From Utricularia gibba (Eukaryota; Streptophyta; Magnoliopsida; Lamiales; Lentibulariaceae), in NCBI GenBank assembly GCA_002189035.1, contig NEEC01000008.1:2356001-2420000 (forward strand): 64,000 nucleotides of DNA, given 5' to 3'. Positions 36,149-52,537 of the stretch are shown here, piece after piece (within the stretch, counting starts at the first letter, position 1; every line of letters starts with the position of its first letter). Below the pieces are notes generated by a model, which was not told the origin of the DNA, made no database searches, and saw only the letters and a list, made by a program, of their open reading frames with translations. The position numbers were made by a program, and so were the translations under genes.

Positions 36149-38040
36149 ATGGCAGATGCCGCCAAGTTTGCCCGCACTTTCATCGCCGACCTCGTCGCCT
36201 ATCGTTTCAGAGGTACATCGAAGAGACGTACTTTTCTGTACGCTTTCCTATTGGTGTTCGTCGTCTTCACCTTCCTCGTTGCGTTCTTCCCGTCTTCTTC
36301 TGCTGCTTCTTCTTCTTCTCCCTGGTTCACGAATATTTTCTCCCTTGCTACACCGACCCCTGGTGACCCTTACCGATCCCACTTTTCTTCCATTTACGCC
36401 TTTTTCTTCCCACCTGAAGATTCCGCAAACTTCACCGACACCAATACTACTCATCCGCAGAATGTTTCCGTCGGTGGTGTCACCGTGAACAATCAAACCC
36501 CCTTGAATTCCACATCCCCTGTTTCTCAGTCGCAAAATGCTACGGTTTCTACCAATCCCAGTGTCGGAAAAGCAAACCCGATTGATGACAAGAAGACTTT
36601 TTTGAACCCGAAACCCGACAATAGCAGTAGTAGCAGCAGCAAGGTGGGAGGAGGAGACGGAAGAGAGACTGATGCAACAGTGATAAACAGTTTGAGAAAG
36701 TGTAATATGTTCGATGGAAGTTGGGTGAGAGATGAATCATACCCTCTGTACAAGCCCGGTTCTTGCAAACTTATAGATGAGCAATTCAACTGTTTCCTCA
36801 ACGGCAGGCAGGATAATGGATACTACAAGCTCAAATGGCAGCCCAAGGGCTGCACTCTTCCAAGGTCCCGTGTTCTTTTTTCATAAGGTTTCTTCTTACT
36901 ATCATTCAGACAAACAATACGAATCGATTTCAGATTGGATGCAACGAATATGCTGGAGATGTTGAGGGGAAAAAGACTGGTTTTTGTGGGCGATTCCTTG
37001 AACAGGAACATGTGGGAATCTCTTATCTGCATCCTGAAGAGCGCTGTGAAGGATGAAAAGAAAGTATATGAAGAATTCGGGAGGCACCACTTCAGATCAG
37101 AAGCTTGGTACTCTTTTGTGTTTGAAGTAAGTTGCTGTTTCCTCATCCTGGTTCGGTTTTGGTTTCTTCTCATCACAGTGTTGCTTCATCATTTCTCATC
37201 AGGACTACAAATGCACAGTGGAGCTCTTCGTGTCCCCCTTCTTGGTTGAAGAATGGGTGGTGACCGAGAAGAATGGAACCAAGAAGGAAACACTGAGACT
37301 GGATATGGTGAGCAAGTCTGCTGATAGCTATAAAACAGCAGACATCATCGTTTTCAACACAGGCCATTGGTGGACTCATGAGAAAACCTCATTAGGGTGC
37401 GTACCCCATTTACACCAAATTCCATTGATTCGAACACAGCTTCAAGAATGGACATGATCATATATGGGAATGTGGTTCAGGAAGGACTACTACCAGGAGG
37501 GTAGCCATGTCTACAAGGAGCTGAACGTTTTAGAAGCATTCAGGAAAGCCTTGACTCATTGGGGACGATGGGTAGATGCCAACATCGATCCCATCAAATC
37601 TCTGGTCTTCTTCAGAGGCTACTCAGCCTCCCACTTCAGGTAAGCGATCCAGTCCATGTTTGCACACGAGGGTGATGGATGACTTATGGATCTCGGATGC
37701 AGCGGCGGGCAGTGGAACTCCGGCGGGCAGTGCGACCACGAAACAGGGCCGATAACGAACACCACGTATCTGTCTCCATATCCATCTAAAATGGCTGTAC
37801 TGGAGAAGGTGCTGAGAGGAATGAGGACCCCTGTGACGTATCTGAACGTCACGAGGATGACGGATTTCCGAAAGGACGGACAAAAGGAAACAAAAGATGT
37901 CCGAACAGGAGAGGAAGTCGCCGCTCAGTTTCCAGGACTGCAGCCATTGGTGCCTACCAGGAGTCCCTGATTCCTGGAACGAGATACTTTATTCACAGCT
38001 CCTGGTGAAGCTCAAACCACACCCACAGACACAGACTTGA
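36149..38040 (+). CDS. Trichome birefringence-like (TBL) wall O-acetyltransferase homologue, frame broken near C-terminus
   Basis: Five exons: 36149-36864, 36934-37126, 37203-37396, 37481-37639 and 37703 onward. The start ATG at 36149 (MADAAKF) is the first in its frame. A single hydrophobic anchor follows at about residues 28-48, then a Ser/Asn/Pro-rich stem with many N-glycosylation sequons. Next come the TBL domain ([18 protein letters not shown]) and the PC-esterase domain with the GDS motif ([13 protein letters not shown]) and FNTGHWW. TBLs are Golgi enzymes that O-acetylate xylan, mannan or pectin. The N-terminal layout recalls TBR/TBL1-2. After MTDFRKDG (to 37880) the frame diverges and stops at 37970, giving 509 residues. 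The expected end, with the catalytic DxxH motif ([18 protein letters not shown]), is present in the next frame up to the stop at 38040. Length and context suggest about 11 bases missing near 37880. Confidence 0.88.
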
Positions 38041-38273
38041 GCCCCAAGGAAGAATAACAACTCCGCAACTGCACAGAAATCAATATGTGTACACACAAAA
38101 AGCAAAAAATTACAGTGTTTGTCACAGGAGACTCTGCAAGTCTTCGGTTGCTTTTGTTTTATAGTAAAGCGTCCAATAATTGCCACCACACACACAATCT
38201 CTCTCTGCATCAATACATCACACCTTCAACTTCAAGTCTTCTGCATGATACCTCCTCCTCCAGTTCTGGCGCT
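38041..38273. other. Very short spacer between convergent TBL and actin genes
   Basis: Only 233 bp separate the TBL-frame stop at 38040 from the actin stop at 38274-38276. The two 3' UTRs therefore probably abut or overlap. Confidence 0.6.
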
Positions 38274-39647
<1,374 letters not shown>

Positions 39648-40260
39648 CTCTCAGTATCTCTGGGTTAAAAACAATGATCTTCAACATCCAAAACATTGAA
39701 GAAAAGGAGATGATTAGGTACATCCAACAACAACGCGAACACTGATAGCTTGTACTTAAGTGCTGAAGGAATACATCATTCATAGCGAGAGTGTCCACCC
39801 AGGAAAACGGAACTTGGAAGATATAATAAATGCAGAGTGAAAGTTGAAACAGTTGAACTTCTAAAACTAGAGGTTCCCTTCATGCACCCAAGTAAATCGA
39901 CAAAACTGCAACAAATTTCTGCAGGACGATCCAGGGAAACAGATCTGAATCGAAACCCAACTAAGGAAATGCATTCTGAGGGATGATCCGCCTTTTCTTG
40001 CACCCCGAAGCATTGCTGGGGTAAAGGATACCACTACAATGTTTGAAATGAAACAAGAATTCACAAGAAACGCTGCTAAAAACCGTACCTTCGTTGCCAA
40101 CCGGAAAATGGGTTTTGCCGCTTGGAATGTGCAGTCAGTTCTCCCTCACACACAGACAGACAGCGGGTGGCAACAGACTCTTGTCTGTTGATGTGCGGAG
40201 CCATGAAATCGAGTTCAGGTTAAATAAGGCTTCTCCGTGAGATCTGGGCCGTCGATTTCG
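39648..40260 (-). other. Actin 5' leader with leader intron
   Basis: Reading the minus strand, a short leader segment (39648-39659) before the ATG is preceded by an acceptor CCCAG. A good donor (GAAG|GTACGG) occurs with the exon ending at 40089, so the intron is 39660-40088. A single intron in the 5' leader just upstream of the ATG is a conserved feature of plant actin genes and often raises expression. Confidence 0.7.
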
Positions 40261-41220
40261 CTCTCAATCTTCGCCAAGGGTAGGCATTGGCCAGCGGATG
40301 TGGCCCGGCCCCGCCGCCCCTGACAGCACAGCATCTTGGCAGGCGTCAACATTTTGGACATTTTTTTTTAAAAATGATTCAATGTATTTTATAATTCGAT
40401 TAACGGCTTTGGATTATTTTAAATTAAAAATAATATAATTATAACAAAAATAATCTTTTGGTTTAGGGTTTAGGCCCATTAATACCTAATTATGAAATCA
40501 AATTAGCATCCAAACCGGTTTCGGGTTGCAAAAATCACCTGGACCGGACAGTCGGTCCGGCCCATATCTGAAGACGCTATGAAAGGGGTGAAACTGGAAG
40601 GTACAAGCTTGATTTTTTATCGGCTTATCATGAAGAGAATATCCGAATGGAACGGAGACCAAGCATTTGGATCCGAAGCGGCGGTTTCTCATTTTGATGG
40701 CTGCTACCCGGGGCCATTCTCACTTTCCTGCCTGCGCAAGCTTGCGTTATTGAAGTTTCAACTACAGTCATCCCTCATCTTCTCATCAATCTAAGATCTT
40801 GGAACAGAACATAGAAAAAGGAGGGAGCCCCATCATTATGCTAACAGCAGCAGTTTTCGTTTCTTCTGCAAAATGATGATTGAAAAGCTGGGACATTTAT
40901 ATGAATGAACATTTTGCAGTGTTTGGTGTGTAACATGGTTAAAACTTTTGATCCACTGTTGGGTTAAGAACACGTTACAAGAGCCCAGCATGCGAATGGC
41001 AGAACTTGTATCAGTCAGACAGTCACAGAATTAGGTGTCCTGGGCAGTTAGTTCCACAGACCCCAAGGACGGTGGTTAGGTACAACGTAGGCTATTCACC
41101 CTATTTTCAATTCTTCCTTTCTTTCTACCCGGTACTTGGTTGTTCGACGTACTTGTGTACAGTACACTATTACAGAGAAGGGTGTTTTTGCTCGCTTTTC
41201 AGTTGCTCTTCGTCTCCGAA
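40261..41220. other. Divergent region between actin and fibrillin genes
   Basis: A GC-rich stretch (40260-40345) is probably part of the actin promoter. An AT-rich patch follows (40360-40500). From 40560 the composition becomes coding-like, but the frames are short. The leader of the plus-strand fibrillin gene should lie near 41000-41220. Confidence 0.4.
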
Positions 41221-42873
41221 ATGCCTTCTATGGCGTGCTGCTTAGTTTCGTTTCGAACCCAGTTGCGCTGTTGCGATGGGCTTTCATCATTGACCCCAAT
41301 TTATACACCGTCCCTGGCAATTGATAATTACATCAGGAGGAAAATTCCCAGTTCGAAATCTGTGGGATTGGAACGTGGGCGAAGAAAATTTAGGAGGAAA
41401 TGTTGGGCAATGGTACGACAAGGGGTTCAAGGGCCCTCGGCTGCTTATGCACGAGAAATGGAAAGGCTTTCTGCGAAGGAATCTTTGCTTGTAGCTGTAA
41501 GCAAGTTTTTCTTTCGTTGTCTTTAGAATTGTATGGGATTTCTGTTCATTACTCTTGTTTCAGTTCAAAGATGCTGGTGGATTTGAGGCATTGGTTGCTG
41601 GGAAAACAACAGACTTGCAGCTAATCGATGTTAATGAACGAATCGTTGCCCTTGAGAGGCTCAATCCTACATCAAGACCAACAACGTACTCGCTTTTACT
41701 TGTCTGGCATAATATGCGCTTGCTCTATCTTCGAATCTTCATTGAGATTTGTACCTTCCAATTTTTCTAAAAATGAAAATCAAGGGTAGAATTTTGGGCT
41801 TGTAGATATGTGCATTCCATTTTCAGTTTTGTAAAAACCCGTGGTGATCATCTTCCTTCCCAGGTCGCCTTATCTTGAAGGAAAATGGAATTTTGAGTGG
41901 TTTGGAACAGGAAGCCCCGGCCTTTTTGCTGCTCGGTTCTTGTTTCAGTAAGTCTTCAACTTTTTGTTTGATTATCCTGTTGCAAGGTACTGGTAATGCC
42001 TTCTCCTATGCATGTCTATAGGTGATTTAACTATACTCAAAGTTATGTGGTAGTTGATGAGCTTATGCAGTTTGATATTTGTGAACCGTGTCTTGCAGGA
42101 GGTTTCCTCGAGAATTGGCCACATTGCTGAAAATGGATGTGGTTATAAAAGATGGATATGCATACATTGCAGCCAGTGTCCAGCTCTTGAATTCTGTAAG
42201 GATACCATCACCCCTCTGCTTTTCTTGCTGTCACCCGTGACTAATGTAGCTGCTGAAGTTCAGATTAAAAGCAGCATCAAGGTTTCCACCAAGTTCTCAG
42301 TAGAGGGGCCGCTCAGAATGAAGGAAGAATACATCGAAGGGGTAATCGAGTCGCCCAAAGTCAGTGAAGAAAACATTCCTGAGCAGCTAAAGGGCGCTTA
42401 TGACCAGGCATCTACGTCATTGCAGCAGCTTTCTGCTCCCATTAGAGATGCTGTTGCAGGTGGACTCAGGATCCCGCTTGGTGAGTTTTCTCTTGTTTCC
42501 CTTCCTCTCTTTCATGGCATCGAGTTGAATGATACTGTAAAGCCTCTAAGCCTGTTGTCATTTCTGAAGGATTCCTCTTAGCTCTAGTTTTGTTTCTGGT
42601 TTTTCAGGTGGGACATTTGAGAGATTGTTTTTCATAACTTACCTGGACGATGAGATCCTTGTGAGTTTACTTACAATCCCTTAAGTAGTTTGGTCTGAGC
42701 TCACCTCACTGTTACATATCACATTATCCTGTCTGATCCTGGTTTTTCTGGTTCGTGTCTGAACGTAGGTGATTAGAGACGTTGCCGGAGTACCCGAAGT
42801 TCTGACGAGGCTGGATCCTGGACCGTCACCTGTTGGTGTCGTCGAGCCACTTTCTACTGAGTATGAAAGCTGA
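41221..42873 (+). CDS. Plastid-lipid-associated protein / fibrillin (PAP13-like)
   Basis: Seven exons (41221-41496, 41564-41685, 41864-41947, 42099-42195, 42264-42480, 42608-42660, 42769-42873) give 317 residues in frame. The first ATG is at 41221; a second at 41230 is also possible. The first 60-70 residues are basic and Ser/Thr-rich with no acidic run, as in a chloroplast transit peptide. The PAP/fibrillin domain follows, with KDAGGFEALVAGKTTDLQ, YLEGKWNFEWFGTGSPGLFA and a C-terminal FERLFFITYLDDEILVIRD containing the conserved fibrillin D-x-R-type end. Fibrillins coat plastoglobules or bind thylakoids and carry lipids such as plastoquinone precursors. The resemblance to the PAP13-type Arabidopsis member is from memory, so the exact subgroup is tentative. 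Confidence 0.88.
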
Positions 42874-43506
42874 GAGGATGTTCAAATCAAGTGGCAAAAG
42901 GCAATCAAGGAATTTCTTGGCTGCTGCTGATTCTTTTCTGGATGCTCATTTGCTACCAACGCCCTTCTTCTTCACTGTATCAATCTGTAAAACACTGTTC
43001 ATAATATTTGGTTAAGGTGATGGTGGATCATACAGCCGGCGACCTGGGACGTTTTTGTGGCAGCAGAAATAGCAATAAATGGCGAGCCGACAGGAATAAC
43101 GAACACTTTCATGTCCTACAACAGTACCAACATTTCAACCAACTAGTTAGTGGAATTCCTGTCTTTCTCAGGCAGCGATCACCGAAGTAGAGGACCCTGT
43201 TATTTCACAGTAGACAAACGGCCATGTTGAAGTGACAGTGAAGAAATATTCCACCGATCAGGAAAGATCAGATATAGCTGTCTCTGTTTTGCGTGCAGCA
43301 GAAATATAAGATATGAGGTGCAGAGTTTGTCATCAGGAGATGACCAAGACACCGCAGGGCTTGGAGAGCATCAATCAACAGATGCTCAGCCTTACGGCCA
43401 ACCGACGGGAAACATCATCTTCACATCCTCGGACATCCACTTTCTCCCTGTAAAGTCTCAACCCTGACTGAGCAAAACAAGTGCATCCACCAGAGTAGTA
43501 CAGCAG
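42874..43506. other. Spacer between convergent genes
   Basis: It holds the 3' UTRs of the fibrillin gene and of the UVI4-type gene on the opposite strand. No further gene is apparent. Confidence 0.5.
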
Positions 43507-44883
43507 CTACCTCATGGACATCAAGGTCCTTACCCTTTTCTCCCTCCCTGCCTCCTTAGCAGAAGGTGTTCTCTTCAGTTTACGAAGCTCCTCCATAACC
43601 AGCTTTTCCACTGAGTTGATGTTGTTGAGGAGCTTCTTTTGTGGAGTGACGAGTTGTGATTCTTCGCCTCTGCTGTTTGTGATATTGAGTAATATCAAAG
43701 GGATTTTGCCGATGGTGGGGCGACAGCATTTGAGTAGCAAGGTTGGGTGTGGTGACATCTTGGAAACGTCTTGCTCAAGTTGCACATTGAACATGGACGT
43801 GGAAGGATTAGAAGGGATTTGTTCCTGAGGGATTGGGCTCTCACTTACTTGGCCTTCATTACTTCTTTGACGCGCCCTTCTTCTCTCTATTGCCTGGAAG
43901 TTTCAAGATAAGTCTAAAAAACGAGTCAAAAACACGTCTCTATTGCCGGTAGTGTTAACAATGTTAACTTCCTAGTTGCATCAAAATGATAACCTCTCTC
44001 ATTTGTGCCTAGTTTTGACTTTTCACCAATACTCAAGGCACTCACGTATCCTTCTAAACTGAAACCGACCTAGTACAAGCAGCAAAGATCACATCTCAAA
44101 ATACATAGCAGAGAGAAATCAAAGAAGGCCGGCATTAGTCTAGCCAGATCCCTTCTGAAACTAACGATTCTTCACTAATTCCCCCAACGCATTACTTTAT
44201 AGGATCGTGGAGCAAAACAAATTCACTACAAACAGCATGCCTCAAGTATAGGAATAACAAAAGGAAAACACTGAAAAATACAGTAGCAAATCAAGTAATA
44301 CTGTCAGAAAATCAACTACTTAAAATAAACCAGTTTTGAGATTCTGCGACAGTACTAGAAATGCGTTACACGCTGTCTAGCGCAAAAACAAATCTAGTTT
44401 TGAGGTGCAGTGGTCAAATTCGCAAAACTGACTCTCTTAAATGAAGGAAACTTAATCACGCAAGCCTAAAAATCTTAAATAACTAAATAGAAGGATCAAA
44501 ATGCAAGCTAAAAATGTAAGTATTACCTTTACTACAGAGGTAATATCATTGAGAGGCCTTCTAGGATACCATGTTGGCAAAACGTTGACATGATCCCGAG
44601 ATGAATCCGTCAATGGTGGCAAGTTTTCACGGCCAGTCATTGCATCACCGCGCACAACTCTCGTACTCCTAAACGTCATTATTCCTACTGGTCTAGGAGT
44701 ACCCACCATCGCAGTACTTCTCCATCGAAATGGAATTCTGCTAGATTGCTCTTCGTCTTTCAGAACAAAGGGTATCAAACTTCCCCCACCGATACTTGTA
44801 CCCGTATTTCTTGAAAAGCGTCTGAGAATATAATAACCTACGGAATCATCGGGCCTTGATAAACGATCTCGTCCCTCCACCAT
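43507..44883 (-). CDS. UVI4: POLYCHOME/UVI4-type APC/C inhibitor
   Basis: Two exons, 44527-44883 and 43507-43893, give 247 residues, the usual size of the UVI4/OSD1 family. The first ATG in frame is at 44883. The family landmarks are present: MVEGRDRLSRP with the D-box-like RxxL (R5-L8), a GxEN box (GREN, residues 84-87), the signature LPTWYPRRPLNDIT (LPSWYPRTPLRDIT in relatives), a basic AIERRRARQR segment and a C-terminal Met-Arg (MR) tail. These proteins bind and inhibit the anaphase-promoting complex, with effects on endoreduplication (UVI4) and meiotic exit (OSD1/GIG1). The D-box, GxEN and MR tail are the known APC/C-binding elements. I cannot tell UVI4 from OSD1 on this evidence. Confidence 0.9.
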
Positions 44884-46057
44884 CGCATTGAAGCTCAAAG
44901 CTAAATTTACACCGTAAATTCATTAGCCAAGCACTACATTCACCGGAACGAATTCAACCGAGAAGCAATCAATCATGCACAAAAAAGGACAATTGAATTC
45001 AATGACTTCCGCATTCCACAACACATGCAATCGACTCCGCCTACAAGACATGAACCCGTGCGGCGAAAAATACACTGGAAAACAAAACGAAGTAAGAGTT
45101 ACCTAAATTCTTGAAGATTCACCGAATAGAATCAGAGATTCGGATAAGGATAACAACAAAGCCCGGCGGAGTTACCGAGTTCCGGAAGGAGATTCTTAGA
45201 AAGCGGGAATTGGCAAGCTTATACGCACAACCCAATCTCATGTTCAGGTGGTGCGCGGGATCCGCCACACCAAAATTTGGGATTCAAATTTTTCACCACT
45301 GCACGGTGCCCAGCATACACGAAATTACTACTTTACCCATCCCTCCGACCAGCCTCCGATGATACCTTAGTCCGATTTGACTTGACCCGAAATAGATTCA
45401 TGGATCTGGACCCGAATATAAATGGATGATATCATATTCAGATTTAGTTTATTTAGATAGCCGACTATACCATGATGAAACTCGAAATCCGACCTGGTTA
45501 ACCCATTACCCCGATTATGAATCGGGTCGGGTGGGGGAGTCAACGTTGGCGAACAACCAAGCATGTGTCATCGGGAAGTATCGGTCCGACACGGTGATTG
45601 AGTTGCGTGGCACTTGGAACATGCGTTCAAATTTGGTAATTTAAAATAATTTCCGTTCCTGGCAGGCACCGCCGGTATGTTCCCGTTTTGCACGTTTCCT
45701 GGTTTTGGAATTCAGGAAAGAAACCAATTCATCATGGATACGGTGCTTCATTATGGGCTGGTCCCAGCCAAACATCCACATCAGCCAGCCCAGATATTTT
45801 TCACGTGAGTCAAATCCGAAATTGAGATATATTATTATTAAAATCAACTTATGTCATTTTTATATTCAATTACTAATATATTTAAATTATTTGTTTATAA
45901 ATAAAATAATATTATAATTGATAAATATGTTTACAATAAAAAATAAATGACATTTAAAAAAACTAATACACGGAAACATTTTTAAAAAATGTGATTGGAA
46001 CACTTACGTGTTATGAACCACGTATGTATTAAATATTATGTATGTCAAATAAAGGTA

Positions 46058-46115
46058 ACTTTCAGCATACGTGTGTTTTAAATTATAACTTCAGCATATG
46101 TGTGTTTTTAAATTA
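46058..46115. repeat. Two-copy tandem repeat of about 30 nt
   Basis: Two adjacent units carry ttcagcatacgtgtgtttta and tcagcatatgtgtgttttta followed by aaatta. They differ by a few substitutions and one-base indels. The location is the AT-rich core of the PME upstream region. Confidence 0.8.
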
Positions 46116-46615
46116 GTTTTCTAAAATAATATTTAATTTTTTTTAAATAATAAATTGATAATGTCTAATAATAAAATGGTTTCTCTAATAATTTTTCATA
46201 AGTAAAGACCATTGGAAAAAGACTATTTGCAATTTAATTTTTGTAGAGTAAAAGCAGTTGAAGTTTTTTGTTTGTATATGATTTTATATAATAATATATT
46301 ATTGTAAATATTAAATATGTCAACATAAATAATAAATGTATATCCCCATCGTATGTATCCCAATTGGACTGTGTTTGCCCCCGTTTCTCGTTGAGTGGCT
46401 GTCACCTCCCGTGTCCGTTGAAAAGTCGGACCCCATGTGCGGCGGAGCTGCTGTCGTGTTAGAGAAAAACAATTTGTGGTCGCCGCCGGAATTGAGTCTG
46501 AATCCCCCTGTCGGCCCCAGAAGAATTTTATTCCACAGAAGGATAAAGATGCACAAACGGATTGGTCAACTGGACAGCGAAAGTAGTAGCATCCACGAAC
46601 CCCCGGAATGGTGGC

Positions 46616-46623
46616 TATAAATA
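46616..46623 (+). promoter_or_regulatory. TATA box of the pectin methylesterase gene
   Basis: TATAAATA lies 107 bp before the PME start codon, leaving room for a 5' UTR of about 70 bases. The match and the spacing are those of a focused plant promoter. Confidence 0.65.
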
Positions 46624-46722
46624 TCTCCGATCAGATGGACACAGCATCATCACTGCAAAGCACTTGTAAACCCAACTTCATCTCTTTCACGTCATCACCT
46701 TCTCCGGCCTCGATCAAGGAAA

Positions 46723-48510
46723 ATGGATCCCACTAATCCATCCAAAGCCGAAGAGGTCGCTTCCAAGAAGAAATCCCGCAAGCGCACGATCATCATCTCC
46801 GTTGCTTTGGTCGTGCTCGTGCTTCTAGTCGTCGGGATCGTCACCGGAACGTTGGTCAGCAGAAGGAACAATCGGCGTTCCGGCGGCAGGCCCTCGGCGG
46901 CGGCGGTTACAACCATATGCAGCCTTACCCAGCACCGAGATGAATGTATCGCGACCTTGAGCTCTGCTAACACCTCCGATCCCGTGAGAATCTTCAGGTT
47001 TTCGTTGTCTGTGGCGTTGGGTGCTCTGAGGAGCCTCAACAACTTTCCAAATGACTACAGCAGTCGACACGGGGACGCGTCGAGGGTGCGAGACGCATTG
47101 GGTGTCTGCGGAACTGTGCTGAACCACTCCATCGAGACGTTAAACGACACCGTCACGGCCATGGATATCAGGAATGGGCAGAACTTGCTTACGCCGCAGA
47201 GAATTGAGGATCTGAGGACATGGCTGAGCACTGTCATTACAAATCAGCAAACCTGCCTGGATGCGCTGGAGGAAGTGAACGCTACTTTCGTGGATGAAAT
47301 CAGGCAATTGACTAGGAACGCCACTGTGTTTACAAGCAACAGTTTGGCGATTGTTTCGAGAATTATCGGAGCTTTGACCGAAGTCAGGATTCCGACAAAT
47401 AGGCGGCTGTTGAGCTCCAACGATGGGTTCCCTTCTTGGCTCTCTACTGGGGATCGGCGTCTCTTGCAATCCACGCGACCCACGCCGAACGTGGTTGTGG
47501 CTCGTGACGGCAGCGGAGACGTTACGACCATCGCCGCCGCCGTGCAGAGGATCCCCGGAATAGCAACAGCCGCTTTGTCATCTACGTGAGGGCGGGTGTT
47601 TATGTCGAAAATGTCCAAATTCCAAGCAATCTATGGAACGTCATGATTTACGGCGACAGCAGCACCACCACCACCATTTCCGGCAGCCTGAACTTCGTCG
47701 ATGGCACCCCAACATTCCAAACGGCTACTGTTGGTACGCTTTATTTTCATTTTTATTTTTTTTATATATTTCTAAACGACGACAAAACGCCGTTTCCTTG
47801 TCGGAATGAATGATACGGGTCCCATTTTGACAGCTGTGGTTGGGCAATCGTTCATGGCGCGTGACATCGGGTTCCGGAACAGCGCCGGAGCAGCGAAGCA
47901 TCAGGCGGTGGCGCTCCGATCAGGCTCCGACCTCTCAGTTTTCTACCGCTGCTATTTCGACGGTTTCCAGGACACGCTCTACGCCCACTCCAACCGTCAG
48001 TTCTACCGCGAATGCACCATCACCGGCACAATCGACTTCATTTTCGGAAACTCCGCCGTCGTCTTCCAAAACTGCAACATCCGTCCACGCCAGCCGATGT
48101 CTAATCAATTCAACACAATCACAGCACAAGGGAAGACGGATCCGAACCAGAACACCGGAATTTCGATCCAACGCGCCGTAGTGAGCCCCCTGAACACTGT
48201 GACAGCGCAGACGTATCTGGGTCGCCCATGGCAGCCGTACTCCACCACCGTGTTCATGCAATCCAACTTGGGCGGGTTCATCAACTCACAGGGCTGGACT
48301 CCATGGACCCCCGGTGTGATTCCACCTGGCACTATTTTCTACGGCGAGTATCAGAATACCGGAGCTGGGGCGGGTACCGGAAGTCGGGTCAACTGGCCCG
48401 GAGTCCATAGCAGCCTCACAGCATCGCAAGCCTCTCAGTACAACGTGGCGAACTTCATCCGCGGCGGAAACTGGTTGCCGGCGACAGGGGTGGCCTTCGA
48501 TTCAACCTAA
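46723..48510 (+). CDS. Pectin methylesterase with PMEI pro-domain (group 2), one-base frame break
   Basis: Two exons, 46723-47733 and 47834-48510. The protein has a cytosolic basic N-terminus, one membrane anchor (IIISVALVVLVLLVVGIVTG) and a PMEI-type inhibitor domain with its Cys residues (TICSLTQHRDEC and later). Two RRLL subtilase-processing sites follow (NRRLLSS, DRRLLQS), then the catalytic beta-helix. Catalytic motifs are all present: AGVYVEN (GxYxE), QAVAL, FQDTLY with catalytic Asp, DFIFG with catalytic Asp, and LGRPW with Arg. PMEs demethylate cell-wall homogalacturonan. The frame breaks near 47557: the first frame stops at 47587-47589, while the continuation N-S-N-S-R-F-V-I-Y-V begins at 47559 in another frame. 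Adding one base restores a 562-residue length, so one base appears missing beside CCCC GG. Confidence 0.9.
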
Positions 48511-49410
48511 GTAAATTGAGCTTATAGGGGGTGGTATTTTTAATTTTTTATATGAAACATGAGAATGTCCTATACTTGTCACATACTTCGATTCTTGCGA
48601 ATTATACTATAGTTTTTGTGTGCTATGTAAATGTAGTGTTCTTGAGGTATGGTTTTTATTGATGTGTGATCAAAATCATCTTTGGATATGGTTTCTAATT
48701 CAATGTGATACAAAAATTTAAAAATCAATTATATCATATAAATAATTAATGTATATTATTGGTGCAATTATTTCATTACATTATGTTTGACATCCAAATA
48801 AAGATGAGATTGAGGGAATTTTGATATTTATCTTGAGCTACACCCTTCTTCCTTACTTAATATTAAATATCAAATACAATCATAATTCTATTAATTAAAT
48901 TATATATAAAAATTAATTGTTTCACATTATCTTTAACTAAATTCAAATAGATTTATTTTTCTTATATTACTCCCAATAAAAAGTATCATTTACAAAAATG
49001 ATCATCATTCTATTCTATATCACACATTAAATTAAAAATTTTTAATTGATGATGACTATTTTTTTCACACACTTTGCCATATTTATAATACACCCCTAAA
49101 AAAACACCAAAAATACCACTTTTGGACAACTTTATTGAGTAATAACGTTGTTCTTCGTTCACTCTTATAATCTATTTGGAGTAGCACATAAATAAATTGA
49201 CTTTAAAGTAATTACCAGAATAAAGTCATTTCTAAATTAAGTATAGTTGTACGGTCCAAATCGAACACTCTGGAATGATAATTAAATATCCGATAACGTC
49301 CCTAATTTCTAATTGTCAAATGGGAACGTGGTTTTGAATCCGGTGGACGGAGATCCACGGTAAAGTTTGGGTCTCTGTTTCTTTTTTTTAGTCCCTCTCT
49401 CTCCCTCTGG
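48511..49410. other. AT-rich spacer: PME 3' UTR and AlaAT promoter
   Basis: The first 200 bp are PME 3' UTR. From 48700 to 49230 the sequence is AT-rich with no frame of interest. A CT-rich leader (49380-49410) directly precedes the alanine aminotransferase start. Confidence 0.5.

Positions 49411-52537
<3,127 letters not shown>

Larger units (their letters stand above)
44884..46722. other. Divergent 1.8-kb region between UVI4-type and PME genes
   Basis: It contains the presumed UVI4-type leader and promoter (44884-45370), a highly AT-rich core (45830-46330) with a tandem repeat at 46058-46115, and the PME promoter with a TATA box at 46616-46623. No gene is recognised. Confidence 0.5.

Noticed and set aside
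36248-36535. Arg/Gly/Glu-rich antisense frame in TBL exon 1
   Set aside because: It is a reverse reading of the Ser/Pro-rich stem region, with no independent evidence.
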